Positions 1 to 11,483 of a stretch of 64,000 nucleotides of DNA are shown in pieces. The stretch is from Sacculina carcini. Taxonomy: Eukaryota > Arthropoda > Thecostraca > Sacculinidae. The stretch lies in assembly GCA_916048095.2 (NCBI GenBank), contig OU696573.1, positions 3,064,535 through 3,128,534 on the forward strand. Direction: 5' to 3'. The notes beneath the pieces are model-generated. The model had not been told where the DNA came from, made no database searches, and saw nothing but the letters and a program-made list of their open reading frames with translations. Each line of letters starts with the position of its first letter. Position 1 is the stretch's first letter. The position numbers were made by a program, and so were the translations under genes.

Positions 1-13
1 AATTAGGAAACAA

Positions 14-1731
14 TCAGACCTTATATTCAGTACTAATATATACAATATTATTAAGACAGTAATAAGACTTAGTGATAAAGAATTTTTGTGTATGTTTTTT
101 GAAAAGAGATATAGATTTGATTGAGCGTATAGAGGGAGAAAGCCTATTGTAGATACGAGGTCCTAAGATAGAGAAACAACGATTGTAGTGAGAATGCCTA
201 GAAGGAAAGGAAGGTTCAACTAGTAGAAAAGGATCGTTAGAAGACCTAAGAGAAAGAGATGAGGTTTTATAAGATAGAAGGTCAAATATATACGCAGGCT
301 TACGAAGATGAAGAGCTGAATGAATAATTAAACAAATACGATACTCAATAAGAGCCTTAATGGGAAGTAACCTAAGTTTTTGTAAAGAAGACGAGACATG
401 AGAACCCGAAGGAAGATTAAATATCATACGACAGGCCTTATTAATTATAGATTGAAGTTTCCTAAGCTGGCGGTGGTTGAGAGATAGTAGAAGAGAACAG
501 CAATACTGAATTTTACTGAAGATGAATGAGTTAGCTAACTTGAAAGCAGCAGAAATAGTTATATATCTACGAATGGAATAGATACGCCTTAGTTGAAAGT
601 TACAGCACCTAATAATGTCAAAGATGTGAGAATCAAAAGAAAGAGAGCTATCGAGAATGATACCAAGACTACGTACAGAGCAGGATAGAGGTATACTAAG
701 AGAAGTAGTACTATTAGAAGATGGAAAGATAATATACTTAGTCTTATCAGGATTAAGTTTGAGATGACGAGTGAACGCCCAACTTTCAATATCAGATATA
801 ATAGAACTGACTGAAGAGAGAGAAATAGACACGGATGAGAGAAGGATCTGAATGTCATCAGCGAATATTTGAAACGACACATCGTGACGTCGAAGCACTT
901 TCCCTACAGAGGTTAGATAGATATTGAAGAGGAGAGGGCCTAAGACAGAGCCTTGAGGGACACCGCAAGTTAGTGGGCAAGCCTCACTACAAGAATCGGA
1001 AGAGGTAGAGACGTATTGAGATCTATCAGAGAGATAAGAGCGAAAGAAAGAGAGAGCTGTGTCGCTAATGCCTAAGTCTAACAGAGTATCAATAAGAAGC
1101 AGATGATTAACAGTGTCAAATGCAGCAGAAAAGTCGAGTTGTATAAGTAGAACATCCTTGCCAGAGAGAGTAGATTTGAGAATAGAATCATAGAGATATA
1201 TTAGAGAAGTTTCTGTGGAGTGAAAGTGACGGAAGCCAGACTGCTCAGGAAGAAACAAATTGTCAGACTCAAGGTAGTCAGATAGCTGTATATAGGCAGC
1301 CATTTCAAGAACTTTGGACAGCCAAGGAATTCTAGAGATAGGTCTATAGTTACAAAGCGTGTTAGCATCCAGATCAGATTTCTTAAGTATAGGGAGAATA
1401 CTGGCAGTTTTACATGCCAGAAATTCCCCATGAGTGAAAGAAGCATTGATGAAATTAGATAAGAAAGGAAGAAGTAGTTCAATGGAGTGAGGAATCCTGG
1501 AAAGATCAATGGGGTCGAGAGATGAAGAATGAATTTTAACATGCCTTAAAATAGCTCTACAGTCAGAGATGGTTACTAGAGCAAAAGAGTTAAAAACAGA
1601 TGAGGTTGAGCACGGAGAGGATAATGGTAAAACAGAAGGGAACAAGCAACGAATCTTATCGATTTTAGACTGAAAAAAATTCATGAATAAAGAAGGTAAT
1701 TGGTTAGATGCCAAATCAGGAAGGATGAGAC
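14..1731 (-). CDS. LINE ORF2, 3' part: reverse transcriptase
   Basis: Remaining ~570 codons of the same ORF2, downstream of the Gypsy insertion. RT blocks appear in order: NYRPISRIPWLSKVLE, QSGFRHFHSTET, LDFSAAFDTVNH, GVPQGSVLGPLLFNIYL, FADDIQILL (two catalytic Asp) and LKLNPDKTKYIIFP. These are followed by the long C-terminal tail ending IYISTEYKV before the stop at 14. It polymerises cDNA at the nicked target. The frame is open throughout. The nearly identical truncated copy at 30418-31143 supports recent mobility. Confidence 0.88.
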
Positions 1732-2113
1732 TGTAGCGCTTTTAGACGTGACTCTGCCTGGGAACGTGCTACTGTCTTAGTCCCGCGCCACAAATGCGAC
1801 GAAATGTCCACGATGTGATGCACGCAGTGTATTTAGTGGCGTACACAGTTCCGGCAGCTCAATGAGCAAATGACACCGTGATGCATACAATAATATGAAT
1901 AACACTAATACACACTAATATGAATAACACACCGAGCACAGTAACACACATGAGCACCGTGTATCCACAGAGATGCCCCACAGACGACTGCCCACTGTGG
2001 CCCACTGTAACCCCGTGTAGTCTGCCCGGTCATGCTGTCAACAACCGACCGCAAGGGGAGAAGGACCGTTAGCCGGAAGGACACAATGGCTAACGGTACA
2101 GTGGGTACAGCGC
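1732..2113 (-). repeat. 3' LTR (short) of the CsRn1-type element
   Basis: Matches the corresponding part of the 5' LTR without a difference that I can see. Outer flank is the matching AGAC duplication. Confidence 0.8.
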
Positions 2114-5100
2114 TGAAAACAGTGCACCCAGCCAAATCACTCACAAAATCTTGCAAGTACGGTATTGCGTATCGGTCGGGTCGCGTGCAGGCGTTCAGGG
2201 CGCGGTAGTCGCCGCACGGTCTCCACTCTCCAGGCTCCTTTTTGGGCACTAGATGAAGTGGAGCAGCCCAATTGCTAGAAGATGGCCGCATCACTCCAGT
2301 CTGCAACATGTGGTCAAATGCCTTCTTGGCTACTTGTAGGCGATCAGGCGGTAGACGACGAGGACGAGAGAATTTCGGTGGACCAGTGGTGACAATGTGG
2401 TGCGTGACCTTGTGGAGCAACGGGAACGGTTCGCTAGCAGGGCGCACGACACCAGGAAATTCACGGAGAAGTTGATCGAAGCGATTGCGTGGTTGAATTA
2501 TGCACTGTAGTTCGGACGATCCAGCACAGGTCTGGATTCCGCGAGCACGAACTTGACCTGATGAATCACGGAGCTCACGGTTATGCAGGTCAACAATCAG
2601 CCGGAAATGCGACAGTAGGTCAGCACCAATAATATTTGTGGTGACATTCGCTACCACAAAACGCCACTTGACAAAAAATCCCTCGTCAAACGACACATGG
2701 AGGTCATGTGTGCCGTAGACGTCGACGAGGGATCCATTGGCGGCCTGTAGTTTCGACTCGATTGTCGACGAAAGTGGAGCAGGAAGTGCCTTGGGCATGA
2801 TGACACTGACTTGGGCTCCAGTGTCGACAAGAAAGAGCTGTTTGGTGAGGTGATCTTCGACCATGAAGAGCGGCACCGATGATGGCCGTTTACCTGCAGT
2901 CGCTGGTGCTCCGCGCTGCAGGCACGCTAGTTTTCCGCCGGCGTGGAAGCGGACCAGCTGCACGGACTGGTGCAGTGCTCGGCAGCGGCACCCCAACGAC
3001 GGTGGTACCAGCACACTCTTGCCTCTGTCGACGAACGTGGTGACGGAGAACGCGGTGGAGCGGATGTGCGCGATCTGGACCGTCTGCGACCGGAAACGCC
3101 TCGAGTGCCCGGACGGGCCCGGACGGGTGGGGTGTGACGACGGTCGAGTCTGTGCACCGGAGCACGACTGATGAGACGCACTTGGAGCACGTGAGGGTTG
3201 CGATGATGGTGACGCCTCTGACGGTGAAGCCGTGCTAGCGGGAGCTGCGGCTGTCATGTGTGGACGAGCTTGAAGAATTGGCAGAGGTCCGCAGCACGGC
3301 TGAGATCGAAGTCCTGACGAGTTTGAGATTGTATGTTCCGCAGCATCTGATGTAGGCTGGTCGTTCAAAACAGCGGGTTTTACTCTGTCGATAGAGACGG
3401 TGTCTTCTTTGAAGAAACGGTTGATGGTCACCGCTTTATCAGTGCGCCGAATAACGCGAAATGGTCCCTCGAACGGTTGTTCCAGAGGCGTGCGATGTGC
3501 CCCGCGCTGCACGAAAACATGAGTACATGTTTTGAGCGCAGACGGTACATGAAGTGACACGCTGGAGCGACGCGGTGGCACTGGACGCGTTTGTTGTATC
3601 GCACGCCGCACGAAATCGGCATATGAAGAAGGCGATGGAGAAGGTGACGATGAGCCAGCTCGTGGAGTAATCATCTCGTACGGCAAACAAAGTGGCTCGC
3701 CATAAACCAACTCTGCTGACGACATTTTTAAATCGGCTTTCACTGCAGATCTGATGCCAAGAAGCACTGTGGGAAGTGCATCTGTCCACTTGGTGCCGGG
3801 GTGTGCTCGTAACGCCGTTTTTAATTGGCGGTGAAATCGCTCAATTAATCCGTTGCAGGCTGGATGATAGCTTGTGGTTGTTTTGTGCACACAGCCTAAT
3901 GTAGAGCACAAGCTTTTCCACGACGCGCTAGTGAACTGGGTGCCTCGATCAGTGACGATCAGTTCTGGTACACCAAAACGCGCGATCCAACCGGTTGTGA
4001 ACGCTCGGCATATGGTGTCGGCACGAATATTTTGAATTGGTACCGCCTCTGCCCACCTGGTGTAACGGTCAATGCAAGTGAATATGTATTCACTTCCATT
4101 AGATGGTGGGAGCGGTCCCACAATATCCGCATGCAGCTGTCGGAATCGTTGTTGCGGCACGTCGAATTCACCGTGTGGCGAGCGTGTGTGTCGTTGCACT
4201 TTCGAACGTTGACACTGTTGGCAGGCTCGTGTCCATCGACTGATGTCTTTCTTCATATCCGGCCACACACAACGAGACGTTATGAGATCTTGCGTAGCAC
4301 GGATTCCAGGATGCGACATATTGTGCCACATGTTGAAAAAGAGATGACGTAAAGATGTCGGGATCAAAGGCCGTAGCTTGCCAGTAGAAATATCACAGAG
4401 CAGTGATGAGCCGCCGGGGAGCTTTTCGGATCGGAGCTCCAGCGAGTGAGGCTCCTCTGCAAACTTATGCAGGTCGGTGTCGGCTTCCTGTGCCGCCGCC
4501 AGAAAGTTGAAATCATGCAGTGGTGGCTCAGGTAACCGGAGTACGTTGATGGTACGAGAAAGCGTATCAGCGACTACGTTGTCTTCGCCGGGCACGTGAC
4601 GCAAGTCACTCGTGAATTGGCCGATGTAATCTAAGTGTCTAATTTCACGAGGTGAATGCCGATCGGTCGGGACATTCACTGCAGACACTAGAGGACGGTG
4701 GTCTGTAAAAACAGTGAGTGGACGTCCCTCAACTGCGTATCGAAAGCGACGAATGGCCAAGTACACTGCGAGTAATTCGCGGCCAAACGCGCTGTAGCGC
4801 TGCTCTGCAGGTCTCAACGCTTTCGAGAAAAAGCTGAGTGGCTGCCAAAAACCACCGACGAACTGCTGTAAAACGGCACCCACAGCTTTATCAGAAGCAT
4901 CAACTTGAAGGCTGATAGGAGCTTCTTTCACCGGATGTGCAAGGCGCACAGCATTAACCATCAGCAGTTTCACCTTCTTGAATGCGTCGTCCGCTTCCGT
5001 TGTCCACTTGACCGGCAGTCGGGAACGTTTGCCAGCTGGGACGAGCAGTTTATGCAACGGCTGCAGTTGTGCTGCACACGCGGGCAGAAAGCGGTTATAA

Positions 5101-6452
5101 AACGCAAGCATGCCAAGAAACCGGCGCAACTGTGCCTGTGTCTGCGGCTGAGGAAAGGACAATATGTCTTGCGTTTTCTCCGGAAGTGGTGCAATGCCAT
5201 CAGCCGATACTCGGTGACCCAGAAAGGAAACTGCTGATGCAGCGTATGTACATTTTTGCGGATTTATAACAACACCGTATTGTTGAAGGCGCTGCAGCAC
5301 TGCACGCACATGAAGGCCATGCTCGGTCATTGTGGGGCTGGCAATCAAGACGTCGTCTATGTAGGCGTACGCGTTTGGCACACCCCTCAGTACCTCGTCC
5401 ATGAAGCGCTGCATGGTTTGCGCCGCGTTGCGCAATCCAAAGGGCATGCGCGTTGCTTCAAATAAGCCGAACGGCGTGGTGACGGCCGTCTTATGAATGT
5501 CAACTGGCTCCACCGGGATTTGGTTATAGGCGCGCACGAGATCAATAGTGCTGAAAACAGTGCACCCAGCCAAATCACTCACAAAATCTTGCAAGTACGG
5601 TATTGCGTATCGGTCGGGTCGCGTGCAGGCGTTCAGGGCGCGGTAGTCGCCGCACGGTCTCCACTCTCCAGGCTCCTTTTTGGGCACTAGATGAAGTGGA
5701 GCAGCCCAATTGCTAGAAGATGGCCGCATCACTCCAGTCTGCAACATGTGGTCAAATGCCTTCTTGGCTACTTGTAGGCGATCAGGCGGTAGACGACGAG
5801 GACGAGAGAATTTCGGTGGACCAGTGGTGACAATGTGGTGCGTGACCTTGTGGAGCAACGGGAACGGTTCGCTAGCAGGGCGCACGACACCAGGAAATTC
5901 ACGGAGAAGTTGATCGAAGCGATTGCGTGGTTGAATTATGCACTGTAGTTCGGACGATCCAGCACAGGTCTGGATTCCGCGAGCACGAACTTGACCTGAT
6001 GAATCACGGAGCTCACGGTTATGCAGGTCAACAATCAGCCGGAAATGCGACAGTAGGTCAGCACCAATAATATTTGTGGTGACATTCGCTACCACAAAAC
6101 GCCACTTGACAAAAAATCCCTCGTCAAACGACACATGGAGGTCATGTGTGCCGTAGACGTCGACGAGGGATCCATTGGCGGCCTGTAGTTTCGACTCGAT
6201 TGTCGACGAAAGTGGAGCAGGAAGTGCCTTGGGCATGATGACACTGACTTGGGCTCCAGTGTCGACAAGAAAGAGCTGTTTGGTGAGGTGATCTTCGACC
6301 ATGAAGAGCGGCACCGATGATGGCCGTTTACCTGCAGTCGCTGGTGCTCCGCGCTGCAGGCACGCTAGTTTTCCGCCGGCGTGGAAGCGGACCAGCTGCA
6401 CGGACTGGTGCAGTGCTCGGCAGCGGCACCCCAACGACGGTGGTACCAGCAC
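1905..6452 (-). CDS. Pol-like ORF of the CsRn1-type element (fossil)
   Basis: Long open frame with Ty3-type order: aspartic protease ([14 protein letters not shown]), reverse transcriptase ([20 protein letters not shown]), RNase H ([15 protein letters not shown]), the integrase zinc-binding region ([18 protein letters not shown]) and the integrase core ([29 protein letters not shown]). The protease-to-RT part recurs at the distal end of this frame, reflecting the internal ~1 kb repeat of this copy. Confidence 0.8.
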   Translation of the reverse strand: MLVPPSLGCRCRALHQSVQLVRFHAGGKLACLQRGAPATAGKRPSSVPLFMVEDHLTKQLFLVDTGAQVSVIMPKALPAPLSSTIESKLQAANGSLVDVYGTHDLHVSFDEGFFVKWRFVVANVTTNIIGADLLSHFRLIVDLHNRELRDSSGQVRARGIQTCAGSSELQCIIQPRNRFDQLLREFPGVVRPASEPFPLLHKVTHHIVTTGPPKFSRPRRLPPDRLQVAKKAFDHMLQTGVMRPSSSNWAAPLHLVPKKEPGEWRPCGDYRALNACTRPDRYAIPYLQDFVSDLAGCTVFSTIDLVRAYNQIPVEPVDIHKTAVTTPFGLFEATRMPFGLRNAAQTMQRFMDEVLRGVPNAYAYIDDVLIASPTMTEHGLHVRAVLQRLQQYGVVINPQKCTYAASAVSFLGHRVSADGIAPLPEKTQDILSFPQPQTQAQLRRFLGMLAFYNRFLPACAAQLQPLHKLLVPAGKRSRLPVKWTTEADDAFKKVKLLMVNAVRLAHPVKEAPISLQVDASDKAVGAVLQQFVGGFWQPLSFFSKALRPAEQRYSAFGRELLAVYLAIRRFRYAVEGRPLTVFTDHRPLVSAVNVPTDRHSPREIRHLDYIGQFTSDLRHVPGEDNVVADTLSRTINVLRLPEPPLHDFNFLAAAQEADTDLHKFAEEPHSLELRSEKLPGGSSLLCDISTGKLRPLIPTSLRHLFFNMWHNMSHPGIRATQDLITSRCVWPDMKKDISRWTRACQQCQRSKVQRHTRSPHGEFDVPQQRFRQLHADIVGPLPPSNGSEYIFTCIDRYTRWAEAVPIQNIRADTICRAFTTGWIARFGVPELIVTDRGTQFTSASWKSLCSTLGCVHKTTTSYHPACNGLIERFHRQLKTALRAHPGTKWTDALPTVLLGIRSAVKADLKMSSAELVYGEPLCLPYEMITPRAGSSSPSPSPSSYADFVRRAIQQTRPVPPRRSSVSLHVPSALKTCTHVFVQRGAHRTPLEQPFEGPFRVIRRTDKAVTINRFFKEDTVSIDRVKPAVLNDQPTSDAAEHTISNSSGLRSQPCCGPLPILQARPHMTAAAPASTASPSEASPSSQPSRAPSASHQSCSGAQTRPSSHPTRPGPSGHSRRFRSQTVQIAHIRSTAFSVTTFVDRGKSVLVPPSLGCRCRALHQSVQLVRFHAGGKLACLQRGAPATAGKRPSSVPLFMVEDHLTKQLFLVDTGAQVSVIMPKALPAPLSSTIESKLQAANGSLVDVYGTHDLHVSFDEGFFVKWRFVVANVTTNIIGADLLSHFRLIVDLHNRELRDSSGQVRARGIQTCAGSSELQCIIQPRNRFDQLLREFPGVVRPASEPFPLLHKVTHHIVTTGPPKFSRPRRLPPDRLQVAKKAFDHMLQTGVMRPSSSNWAAPLHLVPKKEPGEWRPCGDYRALNACTRPDRYAIPYLQDFVSDLAGCTVFSAVPTVPLAIVSFRLTVLLPLRSVVDSMTGQTTRGYSGPQWAVVCGASLWIHGAHVCYCARCVIHISVY

Positions 6453-7414
6453 ACTCTTGCCTCTGTCGACGAACGTGGTGACGGAGAACGCGGTGGAGCG
6501 GATGTGCGCGATCTGGACCGTCTGCGACCGGAAACGCCTCGAGTGCCCGGACGGGCCCGGTCCCCGGCGAACTGCAATTTCTCAATCAAACTGCTGAGAG
6601 TTGCAGTGAGATTGTACAATTCATGCCCGTTCGGCGCAACCTGCTGTGTAGCAGCGAGCACGGCTGGTGGCTGTATAACGGCAGCTGGTGATTGTAGGGC
6701 GGCTGGTGCCTGTAGGACAACAGGTGACTGTGTGACGGCGGCTGACGTCTGTAGAGCAGCAGCTACCGGCCAGATGCTGGCTGGCGGACGCTGGGTGGCG
6801 GCTATGAATCGATCGGCAGCCAAAGCCAACTCAGCCAATCCAGTGCTCTCAGGCAACAAAGCCAATGCAGCATTGACATCACGCGGCATACGCTGCAAAA
6901 ACAGCATGCGTAGCAGGTCAGTGTCGCAGGTGGCCCCGGAAGTCGTCAGCTCATTCGTCATGCTGCGCAATAGCTGAGAGGGCTTCTGGTCCCCCAGCTG
7001 TTGGTGCCTCAGCATCGCTTCTAGCCTTGACGCTCGTGATTCCGCAAGACGAGTGCGAAGAGCGCTGCATAGCTCTGCAAATGTCGACGTAGGCCGGTTG
7101 ATGACGTCTTTGACATGTTCCGCGACGTCAATGGGTAAGTTGGAGGCCAACAATTTGAGCTTGATGCGGTCCTCATTGATGCCAGACACGTCCATTGAAA
7201 ATTCGACTTGTGTGAGCCATAACTCCGGATTTTGTGCGGCGAATGGTGGCAGTCGAAATGCGGCGACCGGCCTTGAAAGAACCGCCTCGGCGGCAGGAGC
7301 GTCAGGGGCGACCGCAGCAGCATGAGCAGCAAGTGCGTCCGGAGCGCTGTCCGGCGAGTGGCTCTGTGAAGGAGGGGCGGCAGGAATGGCACGACCTCCA
7401 GGCATGGTAATCAC
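6365..7414 (-). CDS. Gag-like ORF of the CsRn1-type element (fossil)
   Basis: 349 codons beginning [13 protein letters not shown] just inside the primer site. Contains a Gag-type block ([19 protein letters not shown]) and helices resembling a capsid N-terminal region. An alanine/proline/glutamine-rich stretch follows, then the CHCC-type zinc motif near the C-terminus ([14 protein letters not shown]). Part of a fossil LTR element; not interpreted further. Confidence 0.75.
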   Translation of the reverse strand: MITMPGGRAIPAAPPSQSHSPDSAPDALAAHAAAVAPDAPAAEAVLSRPVAAFRLPPFAAQNPELWLTQVEFSMDVSGINEDRIKLKLLASNLPIDVAEHVKDVINRPTSTFAELCSALRTRLAESRASRLEAMLRHQQLGDQKPSQLLRSMTNELTTSGATCDTDLLRMLFLQRMPRDVNAALALLPESTGLAELALAADRFIAATQRPPASIWPVAAALQTSAAVTQSPVVLQAPAALQSPAAVIQPPAVLAATQQVAPNGHELYNLTATLSSLIEKLQFAGDRARPGTRGVSGRRRSRSRTSAPPRSPSPRSSTEARVCWYHRRWGAAAEHCTSPCSWSASTPAEN

Positions 7415-7427
7415 GTCGGGGTCACCA
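7409..7427 (-). other. tRNA-Trp primer-binding site of the CsRn1-type element
   Basis: Reads TGGTGACCCCGACGTGATT on the minus strand, one base inside the 5' LTR. It complements the 3' end of eukaryotic tRNA-Trp including CCA, as I recall that sequence. tRNA-Trp priming is characteristic of the CsRn1 clade. Confidence 0.8.
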
Positions 7428-7428
7428 G

Positions 7429-8058
7429 TGTAGCGCTTTTAGACGTGACTCTGCCTGGGAACGTGCTACTGTCTTAGTCCCGCGCCACAAATGCGACGAA
7501 ATGTCCACGATGTGATGCACGCAGTGTATTTAGTGGCGTACACAGTTCCGGCAGCTCAATGAGCAAATGACACCGTGATGCATACAATAATATGAATAAC
7601 ACTAATACACACTAATATGAATAACACACCGAGCACAGTAACACACATGAGCACCGTGTATCCACAGAGATGCCCCACAGACGACTGCCCACTGTGGCCC
7701 ACTGTAACCCCGTGTAGTCTGCCCGGTCATGCTGTCAACAACCGACCGCAAGGGGAGAAGGACCGTTAGCCGGAAGGACACAATGGCTAACGGTACAGTG
7801 GGTACAGCGCTGATACAGGCACAGCGAAGCAGCAGAGTGTCAGGATGTATGTACACGGCGAGAAAAACAAGTAATGCGTGGAAGGCAGAGAATGGGAGTA
7901 GAGAAGGGTGTGAGCGGAGTAAGCTCAGTGTGCAAAACAAGCTAGGAAAGGAGCAGAGTTGTGATGAAGGAAAGTGTGTGAGAGCAGGTGCCGCATGTAA
8001 TACAGTAACGTTTGGAGGGTGAAATATATATACATAAATGTACACGTGGGACGCTACA
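7429..8058 (-). repeat. 5' LTR of the CsRn1-type element
   Basis: 630 bp, TG at one end and CA at the other, immediately next to the primer-binding site. On its outer side is the AGAC target duplication. Confidence 0.85.
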
Positions 8059-9377
8059 AGACTACGGGAATGACCTAAAAGACTGTTAAAAAGCTTCCAC
8101 AGTTTCTTCGAATTGAGACAGGAAGAGATTTTAGTATTATAGTAAGATTTTTTGGCGGAATCACAGAGAAGGTGATGATGCCGACGAGCAGAACAGAAAG
8201 TTTGCCAAGAAGAGTCAGTCTTGAGACGACGCCATTGACGCTCAAGACGACGAAGGGAGATTTTAGAGTTTTTAATATCAGAGTTAAACCAAGGACAGCG
8301 AGTATTAGTGGAGCTGAAGACTTTAACAGGAATAAAGGTGGACTTAAGAGAATCAAGGGATGTGTTGAAATACCCTAAGAGAGAAGCAGGCGGTATATCA
8401 ACGAAACATTCAGTAGCAAAACACAAGTGCATATTGATATAAAGAGAATCTAAGTCAGCATTACGATAATCCGAGAAACTAATAATTTTAGGAGATTTGC
8501 AAGTGATAGGGAGGAAAGCAGAAAATTCTATTAATGAATGGTCAGATATGGAGGAATCAATAGGAGAAACAGTGAGATCTTTAATCAGAACAGAAGAATC
8601 AGAAAAAGAGAGGAGAAGATCAAGTGTGTGACCGTGAACATGAGTAGGGCAGCAGATATGATTAAAAAGACCAAATGAGTCAATTAATTGTAAAAACATA
8701 GAAGAACAAGACTTGAGATGGGGTGCATCAACCCAAAGGTTGAAGTCACCACAAATCACTATTCTAGAAGAGAAAATTGGAAGAAGTGTGTCTATAAGAG
8801 AAGAAAATTCATCAAGAAAAATTGAGGAAGAAACAGAATTAAGACGGTAAATGTTGATAATACATACAGGAAAAGCATTTTTACCTAAAACCTTACAGCA
8901 AATATACTCAAATGACTTGATAGTTATATCTACACTACAAATATGGGCCTCAATAATATTTGAATTATAGACAAAAGAAACACCACCACCAGAACATTTA
9001 GTAGAATTAGAGACATTCATAGGGCGACAATTATGAAAAGCTGAGTAGCCAGCAGGAAGAGAGCTGTCAAAAGAGGATATTTCAGCAGCAGATAGCCACG
9101 ATTCTATAACCAGAAAAATATCATACATAGGAAGAATGGACGCAAAAAGTGAAACTTTTGACCTAATAGACCTGAAATTATATAAAGCACATTTTAATAA
9201 GCCAATTTCATTATAAGACTTAGAACGAGAAATCACTGGAGAAGAATCAGAAAGAGAAAAAAGACACTTATCAGCGGATGATGAGTTATCAGCAGAACGA
9301 CGAGAGTGAAGATGAGATGTAGACTCGTTGTCGCTGGATGTGTACGAGACTGGTAGATCTGGCTGATCATTAGACAT
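8059..9377 (-). CDS. LINE ORF2, 5' part: AP-like endonuclease
   Basis: Begins MSNDQPDLPV at 9377 and stays open to the Gypsy border at 8058. After about 65 variable residues come endonuclease blocks in order: YNFRSI, ESWL, the GDFNLW box (catalytic Asp and Asn) and ISDHSLIEF near the end of the nuclease (catalytic His). This is the exonuclease-endonuclease-phosphatase fold that nicks target DNA to prime reverse transcription. A basic linker follows (SLRRLERQWRRLK), as is usual between EN and RT. No internal stop or shift is seen up to the inserted element. Confidence 0.85.
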
Positions 9378-9379
9378 AT

Positions 9380-10432
9380 TCAGTTTCCCGAACGGCTGTC
9401 ATCGCTGGTCTGGGTGCGATTGAAGACATGAGTCCTCGCCGAGATGAGACAGGGGCATGCAGGGTCGAATGACGAGTGGCTGGCGTTGCCACGGCCAGCT
9501 CGCACACAGTTGGCGCATTTGCGCACATCGTTCAAGCGACACGACTTTGTGGCGTGTTTGCCTGCACACCAGCCACAAGTGTTCTCGCGGGCCTGGCACT
9601 TGTCAGCCGTGTGGCCGTGGCGCTGGCACTTGGCACAGCGAGTGACCCAGTAGCGGTCGTGCACCACGCACCGTCGGTCACCCAGGTACAAGTATCCGGA
9701 CTTCATCACGATGTCACGGATGGCAGGAGAAACGGCGGCAACAACTGTTTTGCAGTGGCCAGCAGACGTTTTCGAAAAAAGCACCTTGATGTCAGATGCA
9801 TGCTTGATGGCCGCTTTGACTTCAGCGTTTTTTCGGCACACAGCGTCACGAATTTCAGTATCTGCGATGTCAGAACTGACTGATGTTATCGTGAGTTTGG
9901 GCACGATCTTGCCACGGCAGGAAGCTTTCAGCTGGCTGTCAGTCTTCATCATCAGCATCGCATTGTCGGCTGCTTTTGAGTCGGGGAGACTCACTTCGAT
10001 TGCACCACGCTTTGTTGTCTTCATCTTGACGATGGGCACAGACTTGAGGGCCTCAGACACTCGTTTTTTGTCGACTGGAGCCTTATCATGGGAGTGCACG
10101 ATAATCTCGCGTGTCACTGCCTGAGCGAACGAACGCGGATGTTGAATAGGCACTGCCTGCGCGTATGAGCGCGGATGTTGAAAAGGCATCAGTGGCGGAG
10201 TCGGCATCAGTGGCGGAATTGACATCACTGGTGGAGTTGACATCAGTGGCGGAGTTGGCAGCAGCGGAGGCTTCGGGCTGGTCATCCGTTGCAGCTGGAC
10301 CTTAATTTCGCTGACAGTCTTGGTCAGCTGCGCGAGAGATTGGCTATCGGTCGAAGATGATTGGCCCATGTTCACCATGGTTTTTTTGTCGGCGGTTGTA
10401 ATGCCGGCAAGGCTGTCCAGCCACTCCTCCAT
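9380..10432 (-). CDS. LINE ORF1, nucleic-acid binding protein with CCHC knuckles
   Basis: 350 aa. I start at the Met of MEEWLDSLAG (10432), because the open frame further upstream is only translated AC microsatellite. The middle holds a proline-rich stretch with repeated PPLM units, then a mixed alpha/beta region. The C-terminal third carries zinc-knuckle cysteines and histidines (CAKCQRHGHTADKC, then CGWCAGKHATKSC and a further CANC). ORF1 proteins of this type bind the LINE RNA and form the RNP with ORF2p. The stop codon is 2 nt from the ORF2 start (TGA AT ATG), so ORF2 may be translated by termination and reinitiation; that is inference. The frame is intact. Confidence 0.85.
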   Translation of the reverse strand: MEEWLDSLAGITTADKKTMVNMGQSSSTDSQSLAQLTKTVSEIKVQLQRMTSPKPPLLPTPPLMSTPPVMSIPPLMPTPPLMPFQHPRSYAQAVPIQHPRSFAQAVTREIIVHSHDKAPVDKKRVSEALKSVPIVKMKTTKRGAIEVSLPDSKAADNAMLMMKTDSQLKASCRGKIVPKLTITSVSSDIADTEIRDAVCRKNAEVKAAIKHASDIKVLFSKTSAGHCKTVVAAVSPAIRDIVMKSGYLYLGDRRCVVHDRYWVTRCAKCQRHGHTADKCQARENTCGWCAGKHATKSCRLNDVRKCANCVRAGRGNASHSSFDPACPCLISARTHVFNRTQTSDDSRSGN

Positions 10433-10506
10433 TTCTGCAGTGTTGCAGTCACGAGCGAGAGTGCAACTTTCACACGTGAAGGAAGCCCTGGTGGTGAAGA
10501 AATAAG

Positions 10507-10669
<163 letters not shown>

Positions 10670-10675
10670 CAATCA

Positions 10676-10739
10676 CACACGTGCATACATATTCAGGTGC
10701 ATGTTGGTGGTAGTTTTTTTCTCCCCCATGCAACACGGA

Positions 10740-10742
<3 letters not shown>
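10676..10742. repeat. Short dispersed unit between AC and GT tracts
   Basis: Segment containing ATTCAGGTGCATGTTGGTGG, flanked by (AC)n on the left and (GT)n on the right. The same unit with the same flanks is at 44755-44824. It may be part of a mobile element that carries CA/TG ends; the family is not recognised. Confidence 0.5.
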
Positions 10743-10832
<90 letters not shown>

Positions 10833-11483
10833 TTGCGGCAGTTTCATGAAAATACCCGATTATCCAAAATAGTATATGATATAATGATAGTATATAATGA
10901 TAAAATAGTTTTTTTCACACTTTTTCGATATCAATTTTGGAATATATTTTGTGTTATAGGTTAGCGATCAGTTGTATGTGTATCCATCGGTGTTTGTGTG
11001 AGCGCGAGCGGAAGTGTGATGTGTCTGTATGCGCGTGAGTTTGAATGCGAGTAGGTCAGCTGTCAGTTGATATGGCGGTGTATGCGCGTGCCACGTGTTA
11101 GCGTCTTGTGTCGGGATTGGAGAGTCGTTGGATGTACGTTGTCTTGCTGGCGCGCGTGGGACTGCAATGCCCCCGGGCGCCCATCTTCTAATGCAGGGGG
11201 TATTCATACCCTTTGGGGGTATGGGACTCGATTTCTGGATACTCGCATAAATTATTAATGGCTTATACATAATGAGATTATCAATGGTGAAGTTTTACTA
11301 GTAATCCGTATCTAAAGTACAATAAATTCAAGCAATTAAAACACTCATTGACTTAGAAAACATACTGCAAAATAATAGAATTGGTGGAAATTATTTGAAC
11401 AGTCAAATAAAGGGAGTATGGGACCATATTCGGCAATCCCATCATCAATCCATCCTATTCTAATATATCTTTTGTTTCTGTAT

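Larger units (their letters stand above)
1732..8058 (-). mobile_element. Gypsy/Ty3 LTR retrotransposon, CsRn1 clade, fossil copy
   Basis: LTR element inserted into the LINE ORF2. Ends are TG...CA, flanked by a perfect 4-bp target duplication AGAC (1728-1731 and 8059-8062). Parts in minus-strand order: 5' LTR, tRNA-Trp primer site, gag, protease, RT, RNase H, integrase, 3' LTR. Clade evidence is the tRNA-Trp primer site and a Gag zinc motif of CHCC type (CWYH...C...C), both known marks of CsRn1. The shared parts of the two LTRs look identical by eye over about 380 bp, so insertion is very recent. The copy is rearranged: a ~1 kb protease-to-RT stretch occurs twice (about 2.1-3.1 and 5.6-6.6 kb) and the 3' LTR is shorter. 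It does not look whole. Confidence 0.88.
1..10496 (-). mobile_element. Near full-length LINE (CR1/L2-like), split by a Gypsy element
   Basis: Non-LTR retrotransposon on the minus strand. From its 5' side it has ORF1 with CCHC zinc knuckles, then ORF2 with an endonuclease followed by a reverse transcriptase. The 5' end abuts a long AC tract near 10500; the 3' end runs to the window edge. An LTR element (1732-8058) sits inside ORF2, and the LINE frame is open on both sides and in phase once that insert and one TSD copy are set aside. The RT has an FADD catalytic box and a GVPQGSVLGPLLF block typical of the CR1/L2 group. A 5'-truncated, nearly identical copy lies at 30405-31143, so the family was active recently. 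The clade call is by eye and could be a neighbouring one. Confidence 0.85.

Noticed and set aside
2863-3171. Plus-strand frames across the Gypsy element (here and at 6381-6977)
   Set aside because: Antisense shadows of the element's own coding strand.
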